A stretch of DNA of 64,000 nucleotides, from contig NC_069662.1 of the NCBI RefSeq assembly GCF_027244095.1, positions 18,006,501 through 18,070,500 on the forward strand, read 5' to 3'. Below are positions 59,102-64,000 of the stretch, piece by piece. Position numbers and translations under genes: made by a program. The stretch is from Hemicordylus capensis (taxonomy: Eukaryota > Chordata > Lepidosauria > Squamata > Cordylidae). The notes beneath the pieces were generated by a model. The model worked only from the letters and a program-made list of their open reading frames with translations, was not told where the DNA came from and did not search any database. The number at the start of each line of letters is the position of its first letter. Position 1 is the first letter of the stretch.

Positions 59102-60377
59102 TTTTTTAACAATTCCAATGTCCCCTTCACTGAAATATTTTGTTAAATGTCACCTTATGGAAAAAATCAAGCTTTTTCGAGTACTGAACCTTTACATAAA
59201 GGAAAATACATCCTTTTAGTATTCAGTTTTCATAAATGAACAGTAAGTTTGTTAGAATCATACTTCTGACTGGCAAAAAACCAAGAAGAATTGTGTCACC
59301 TTCTGGGGACAGAAGGGAAGTGGAAATAAAACAAGCAGCACGCCCAATGAAAAGAGTGCTTGAGTCAACAATGCAAGAAAACCTACAGATAAAATTATGT
59401 GAACACACAAGGCCCCGTTTAACTTCAGAGAGCTATTGCAGAGGTGACTACTGTAAAACTTTGAGATATACTGTATTTGTGTCAATTTTGCAAAATTAAT
59501 GAGCAAAACTCACACTAACTTCAGCGGCTTTTCTAAAAATTAAATTTTTAGTCCTCATGATTGCAAATTAAAAGTTTGAAAACAGAACTATAGCCCTGGG
59601 CAACCGAAAGTAAAGGAACCTGAGGGCAACTAGACAAACCTCAGTTTTTGCTGTTGAATTTTGCCATTCTTAACCAATTGTGGCTTCTTCTTTTTTTAAG
59701 GCCATGACCCCTGGTTTTTTTTTTTTTAACCATATACAATCAGAAATACACTACCAAGGTTGTGAGGCATGGCTTCTTAAACATTATCATAGTGAGTATC
59801 CCTAGATCAACTTTAAATCTTTTTGAGCCTCCCTATAAATAACTTTGGGTACAGTCATGCTACAAACTTAAATGGACTGTAAATGGGTTTAATTGCCTGG
59901 GCTTCCCCCAAGAAGCCTGGCGAACTGTGGTTTTGTGAGGATGTTGATAGTTCTCTGATACTTAGTCCATCCTCCTCATGTCACAGAAATGGGAGCCCTG
60001 GCTGTTAGAACAGTTGGTACTTTTGACAACAACATGACATCCCTTCCAACATGCTAGAGCCGGAAGGGAAAGGCAGAAAGCTCTCCTATCTACAGTCACG
60101 CTTTTTCCAGGGGCAGAGAGATCAAAGGAAAAGGGAACAGAACCAAATAGTCCTACAGCATGATATAAGGTTCCTGCAAATTTATATTAGAAATAAATCT
60201 ATATTTTCATTGGCCAACAGCACTGCCTATTGACACAAGTGTTATGCCTCCTTTATTACAGTAGCTGGGAAGTGCTGGGGCTGAGTTGGCAATCTGTCTC
60301 CTAGTCCAATGTAAGACATGTCCCCGGAGATGCTTGTGTGCCCCATGACCTTCCTCCCACTCCAAGAACCACCATTG
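59102..60377. other. No gene seen
   Basis: AT-rich spacer. The string TTTATT at 60252-60257 (AATAAA in reverse) is a possible poly(A) signal for FIZ1, about 750 bp after its stop. Confidence 0.45.
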
Positions 60378-60385
60378 TCCTAGAG

Positions 60386-60521
60386 CAGGGGTGGGGAACC
60401 TTGGCCCTCCAGCTGTTTTTGAACTACAACTCCCACCATCCCCCAGTCACAATAATTGTGGCTGGGGATGATGGGAGTTGTAGTTCAACAACAGCTGGAG
60501 GGCCAAGGTTCCCCGCCCCTG
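60386..60521. mobile_element. Palindromic hAT-type MITE, young-looking
   Basis: Ends CAGGGGTGGGGAACCTTGG and (reverse) CAGGGGCGGGGAACCTTGG. Flanks TCCTAGAG (60378-60385) and ACCTAGAG (60522-60529) match at 7 of 8. Confidence 0.8.
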
Positions 60522-60999
60522 ACCTAGAGCTATCTAGGACAAATTAACTTCAACTGTGGTCAGGCCCACTCAGATGTGAGTGGCTCCTGAAAAAAGAGCC
60601 TTAGCTCAAGTGGCGACTTTCCCAGCATGTCTTCATTCTCTCGGGAATCTTATGGAAATGAATCCCCAAAGCTCAATTACTTATCCAATCATATACCCAG
60701 TCAGGCACTCCCCACCCCGCTAAAACTTTATAACTGCCAAGCATGTGCAACATACTCTACTAACCGCAGTGAAATATTAGTAAATAATCACAATATTTCT
60801 TTATCAGTTCATCTCAAGGTTGCAAGTCCCTGCCCTACAATAACGGACCAGGTAGAAAGGTGGGGCGAGAGGGGGTCTTGCGCATCACGCAGAGGTGCGT
60901 CTTCCAGACTCGGTCGCCTCTGGCTGCCACAGTGGGGAGGAGGTAGAGGAAAGCAGTGCCGGGAAGGAGGGATGTCCCTAGGAGGGCGAGGCGCCCCCG

Positions 61000-62448
61000 C
61001 TAGTCAATCCCACGGTGCAGCTTGAGATGGCGGGAGAGGTTGCTCAAGGTGATGAAGCCTTTATGGCAGACGGTGCACTTGAAAGGCCGCTCGCCGCTGT
61101 GCAGCAGCCGGTGCCGTTTCAGGTAGCACTCGTGCCGGAAGAATTTGCCGCACTCGGTGCACTGGTAGGGCTTCTCGCCAGTGTGCACCAAGACGTGCCG
61201 GTCCAGGTCCCGGGGGCTGCGGAAGTACTTCTCGCACTCGCTGCATTTGTAGAGTTTCTTGCCGGGCCGAGCCGGGAACGCTCGGAGATCCAGCTGGGGC
61301 AAGAGGTGGCGTTCCAGCTCGCTGCCGGGGCCGGGTGTTGGCAAAGTGGAGACGGCGTGGCTCAGCTGGTGCTCCTCCAGGGATTGCAAGTTCACAAAGG
61401 GCTGGCCGCAGATGCCGCAAGTGAAGGAAGGCTCGCCACCGTGGGCGGTCAGGTGGGCAGCGAGGGTGTTGCCGTTGGCAAAAAAGGTCCCACATTCACA
61501 CTGGTACAGAGTCTCGGCGGGGCGAGTGTCCAGGTTGGGTGGGCAGGTTGGGCATCCTCTGCTGTGCAGCTGGGCCTGCCCCTCCTGCTCCCCCTCTTTC
61601 TGCTCCGCTTCCAGGCCCTGCAACTCCAGCCCTCCGTCACTCGGCTGGACCTTCCCAGCACAGACCTGGCAGGGCGGGGGCCTGTCCTTGGCGTGAGTGA
61701 GCTTGTGGCGCTCCAAGAGAGACGCGGCGTTAAAGTCCCGCTCACAGTCCGGGCACTTAAAAGGCTTGATGTCGGTGTGGGCTAACCAATGGCGACGTAA
61801 CTCGGAGGCCAACTGGAAGTGCCGGCCACAAGCCCCGCAACCGAAAGGGGCGGCCCGGCCTCGCCCAGCACTGCAGAGGTGCCCTAGAGGGCTCTGCTCT
61901 TTGCCACAGGCCAGGCAGCGGGGGGTGGGGGGCTGAGGGGCTGTGGCGGCGGGGGAGGCGCGGTGCTGCCGCTTCAGGTGGCGGCCCAAGCTGCTGCGGG
62001 AGGAGAAGCGGAGCTCGCAGACATGGCAGCAGTAAGGCTTCTCCCCTGTGTGCACCACCTGGTGGTGGAGGAGTCCCGTGGAGTCCCGGAAGCCCTTTGG
62101 GCACATGGTGCAGCGGTAGGGGCGCTCCCCTGTGTGGCTGCGGATGTGGTTCACCAGGTTAAAGGAATGCTTGAAGCTCTTGACGCAGTGAGGACACTGA
62201 AAAGGCTTCAGCTCTGTGTGCCGGGCAAAATGGCGGCGCAGGTCCGAGCGGTATCGGAAGCTCTTGTCACACTCCGAGCAGTGGAAGGGGGCCCGGGCAC
62301 CCACGCCGTTGTCTGTCAGGAGCGACGGATCATCCTCGGCATCTGAGTACAGAACTGCACACTCTTCCACATTTCTGGCGGTAGCCCCAACTCCTGACGC
62401 CTCAAGGGGGCGTTGGCCCTCTGGCCATTCTTCATCACAGTTCTCCAT
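61000..62448 (-). CDS. FIZ1: FLT3-interacting zinc finger 1
   Basis: A 482 aa C2H2 zinc-finger protein in one coding exon. In mammals FIZ1 binds the FLT3 receptor tail and the retinal factor NRL and acts as a co-regulator. The match to human FIZ1 is close at both ends: FHCSECDKSFRYRSDLRRHF, PYRCTMCPKGFRDSTGLLHH and PYCCHVCELRFSSRSSLGRH near residues 55-165, and CSECEKYFRSPRDLDRHVLV, KFFRHECYLKRHRLLH and GFITLSNLSRHLKLHRG at the C-terminus. I count eleven fingers: four N-terminal, two central (CGACGRHF..., CPDCERDFN...), two spaced ones (CECGTFF, CGICGQPF) and three C-terminal. A further CLACGKEQ segment is degenerate. The N-terminal ~50 residues are acidic. Upstream of ATG 62448 the reverse strand has a strong acceptor (TTTCTGCTCTCTAG at about 62470), so the 5' non-coding exon lies further upstream, perhaps beyond the window. 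Confidence 0.94.
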   Translation of the reverse strand: MENCDEEWPEGQRPLEASGVGATARNVEECAVLYSDAEDDPSLLTDNGVGARAPFHCSECDKSFRYRSDLRRHFARHTELKPFQCPHCVKSFKHSFNLVNHIRSHTGERPYRCTMCPKGFRDSTGLLHHQVVHTGEKPYCCHVCELRFSSRSSLGRHLKRQHRASPAATAPQPPTPRCLACGKEQSPLGHLCSAGRGRAAPFGCGACGRHFQLASELRRHWLAHTDIKPFKCPDCERDFNAASLLERHKLTHAKDRPPPCQVCAGKVQPSDGGLELQGLEAEQKEGEQEGQAQLHSRGCPTCPPNLDTRPAETLYQCECGTFFANGNTLAAHLTAHGGEPSFTCGICGQPFVNLQSLEEHQLSHAVSTLPTPGPGSELERHLLPQLDLRAFPARPGKKLYKCSECEKYFRSPRDLDRHVLVHTGEKPYQCTECGKFFRHECYLKRHRLLHSGERPFKCTVCHKGFITLSNLSRHLKLHRGID

Positions 62449-62474
62449 TTACCCAACAGTGCCTCTAGAGAGCA

Positions 62475-63334
62475 GAAAGAGGACAGTCATGGAGTCATAG
62501 GGCTCTAAATAATGAAGCCCTAATACCCTTTTGCCCCGACTCCCAGCCACACTCCTAGGCCCAGTCTGGAAGCTGCCCAACTTGGGCACTGCCCAGGGTC
62601 ATCAGAATGTCCATGGCCGAGCCCTGAGGGCCTGCCCAGTGACCAGCAAATTGCTTTGGACAGCTACCACTGCTGCCAAAGTAAGCCTCCCCCAAATTTC
62701 TGTGGGCTTTCCCTTGGTGGCAAGGGTGGTCACCAACATTTCTTCTTTTTCTTTTTACCAACAATGCAATGCCACTGCCTTGTCACTGCATGACTATGAC
62801 ATAAGCAAGGGGGTGGAAGCAATGCATTATTGGTAAAACCATATGGTGGCCACCCAGAAATATTCTGAGCTGTGCATGCCACAAGCTTCCACTAGGAATT
62901 GGGAGGGGTAGGGCGCTGTGATGAAATGGTCCTGCACTTTTATGCAAATAGGTTTAGAACCCCGGAGACCTGTCAATCATAAGAGCCAGTTAAAGAGACA
63001 GTTAAAGTTCAGTTACTTGGGGGAATTGGGTCTGGTTAGGGACAGTCTCATGTTCTGAGACCCAAAGTATAAGATGGTCTGAAATAAAGACTGGGTGGAA
63101 TACAGTTCTGGGAAGGAACTGGGTTCAAGTTTACAACACCACTTGGCATTGGATTTGGGACTAGGGTGTTTTAAAGTTAGTTTTTTCACCTTGGATGTTA
63201 TATAATACACACACCCCTTTGTCTCTGCTGCCATCAATGCTATTATGAAGCCTCTGTAACTCTTATAGTTTCTTTAGCCTGAAAACATGGCTTTGCAGAT
63301 GTCAGAAGGGTTTAACAGAATTCACTCAGTCAAG
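62475..63334. other. Probable FIZ1 intron, no other gene
   Basis: No coding region or clear repeat is seen. Two similar strings (TATGCAAATAGGTTTAGAAC at 62942 and the reverse of it near 63820) hint at an inverted repeat around the SINE at 63335. Confidence 0.4.
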
Positions 63335-63367
<33 letters not shown>

Positions 63368-63577
63368 TACATTTATATCCCACTCTTCCTCCAAGGAGCC
63401 CAGAGCGGTGTACTACATACTTGAATTTCTCTTTCACAACAACCCTGTGAAGTAGGTTAGGCTGAGAGAGAAGTGACTGGCCCAGAGTCACCCAGCTAGT
63501 TTTATGGCTGAATGGGGATTTGAACTCGGGTCTCCCCGGTTCTAGACCAGCACTCTAACCACTACACCACGCTGGCT
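63335..63577 (-). mobile_element. tRNA-headed SINE (family C), reverse copy
   Basis: (ATT)n at 63334-63367 is the tail. Then come CCTCCAAGGAGCCCAGAGCG, the reverse B box GGGGATTTGAACTC and the head CACTACACCACGCTGGCTC. Confidence 0.78.
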
Positions 63578-63980
63578 CAAGATGAAAAAGATGTTTTTCA
63601 TAACAAAACAAGTGTAGTATTTATTTAAATTAATATCTGAGATTTATTTGTCTCTCACTACTGTTCAGCAGGCCTGAAATCTTGCTTGGTTACAAAGTTG
63701 TTTTTATTTCTCACAGCATTCAGTTACTTAACACAGAGACCCGATTCCCCAACTAACAGAATGTTAACTGCCTCTCTAACCAGTTCTTATGACTGATGGC
63801 TCTCCAGGATTCTAAGTCTATTTGCATAAAAGTGCAGAACCATTTCATCAGAGGGTCAAGGATCCCCTCCAAATCTGGAACCACTCCTACACTCCACTCC
63901 ACCACCACACACAAACACAAACACACATACCCCTTAGCAATAGATGTTGAGACTTTGCTCAGGGGAGCAGAAGATTATCA

Positions 63981-64000
63981 TAGGAACATAGGAAACTGCT
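63981..64000 (-). mobile_element. tRNA-headed SINE (family B), cut by window edge
   Basis: The last 20 bases (TAGGAACATAGGAAACTGCT) are the family B tail; the rest lies outside. Confidence 0.55.

Noticed and set aside
61015-61785. 256-codon open frame opposite to FIZ1
   Set aside because: It is antisense to the conserved zinc fingers and matches no family; the FIZ1 frame explains the sequence.

Overview
The window is vertebrate nuclear DNA and most likely comes from a squamate reptile (lizard or snake). The interspersed repeats point that way: CR1 and L2 LINE tails, three families of tRNA-headed SINEs including a Sauria-SINE-like family with SINE-type target duplications, many short hAT-type palindromic MITEs, and Helitron-like elements ending in CTAG. 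Apart from one two-exon gene, the coding regions are single uninterrupted exons. I saw no bacterial, phage or CRISPR features and no recognisable endogenous retrovirus. The species cannot be named from this sequence alone.

Layout. From 1 to 3.6 kb is repeats. From 3.7 to 5.3 kb is a two-exon gene on the + strand whose product resembles the FAM181 family and is probably the counterpart of human C19orf85. From 5.3 to 20.7 kb is a repeat-rich stretch with no gene I can support. From 20.7 to 44.3 kb is a replication-dependent histone cluster: two linker H1 genes, two H3.2 genes and three H4 genes, each with a TATA/CCAAT-type promoter and the 3' stem-loop of non-polyadenylated histone mRNA. It also holds an H1 tail pseudogene and an orphan H3-type promoter. 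No H2A or H2B gene is present. From 48.5 to 49.9 kb lies ZNF579 and from 61.0 to 62.4 kb FIZ1, both on the - strand. A GC- and CpG-rich block at about 54 kb is a plausible promoter and first exon for ZNF579.

The most striking structure is a large inverted repeat. Positions 20715-23422 (H1 +, H3 -) and 34135-36842 (H3 +, H1 -) are mirror copies of exactly equal length (2,708 bp). In my by-eye comparison they differ at only two synonymous third positions, both within 57 bases of one end. They are separated by 10.7 kb holding two H4 genes and old repeats. The inner boundary falls at the H3 start codon, so the two H3 genes have the same body and 3' flank but different promoters. This suggests recent gene conversion or a copy event that began inside H3.

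How the genes fit together: H3.2, H4 and H1 are made in S phase to package new DNA, and their transcripts share 3' end processing by SLBP and the U7 snRNP. The flanking genes belong together in the human 19q13.42 neighbourhood (ZNF579 and FIZ1 are adjacent there), so the histone block appears to sit inside an otherwise conserved zinc-finger gene neighbourhood.
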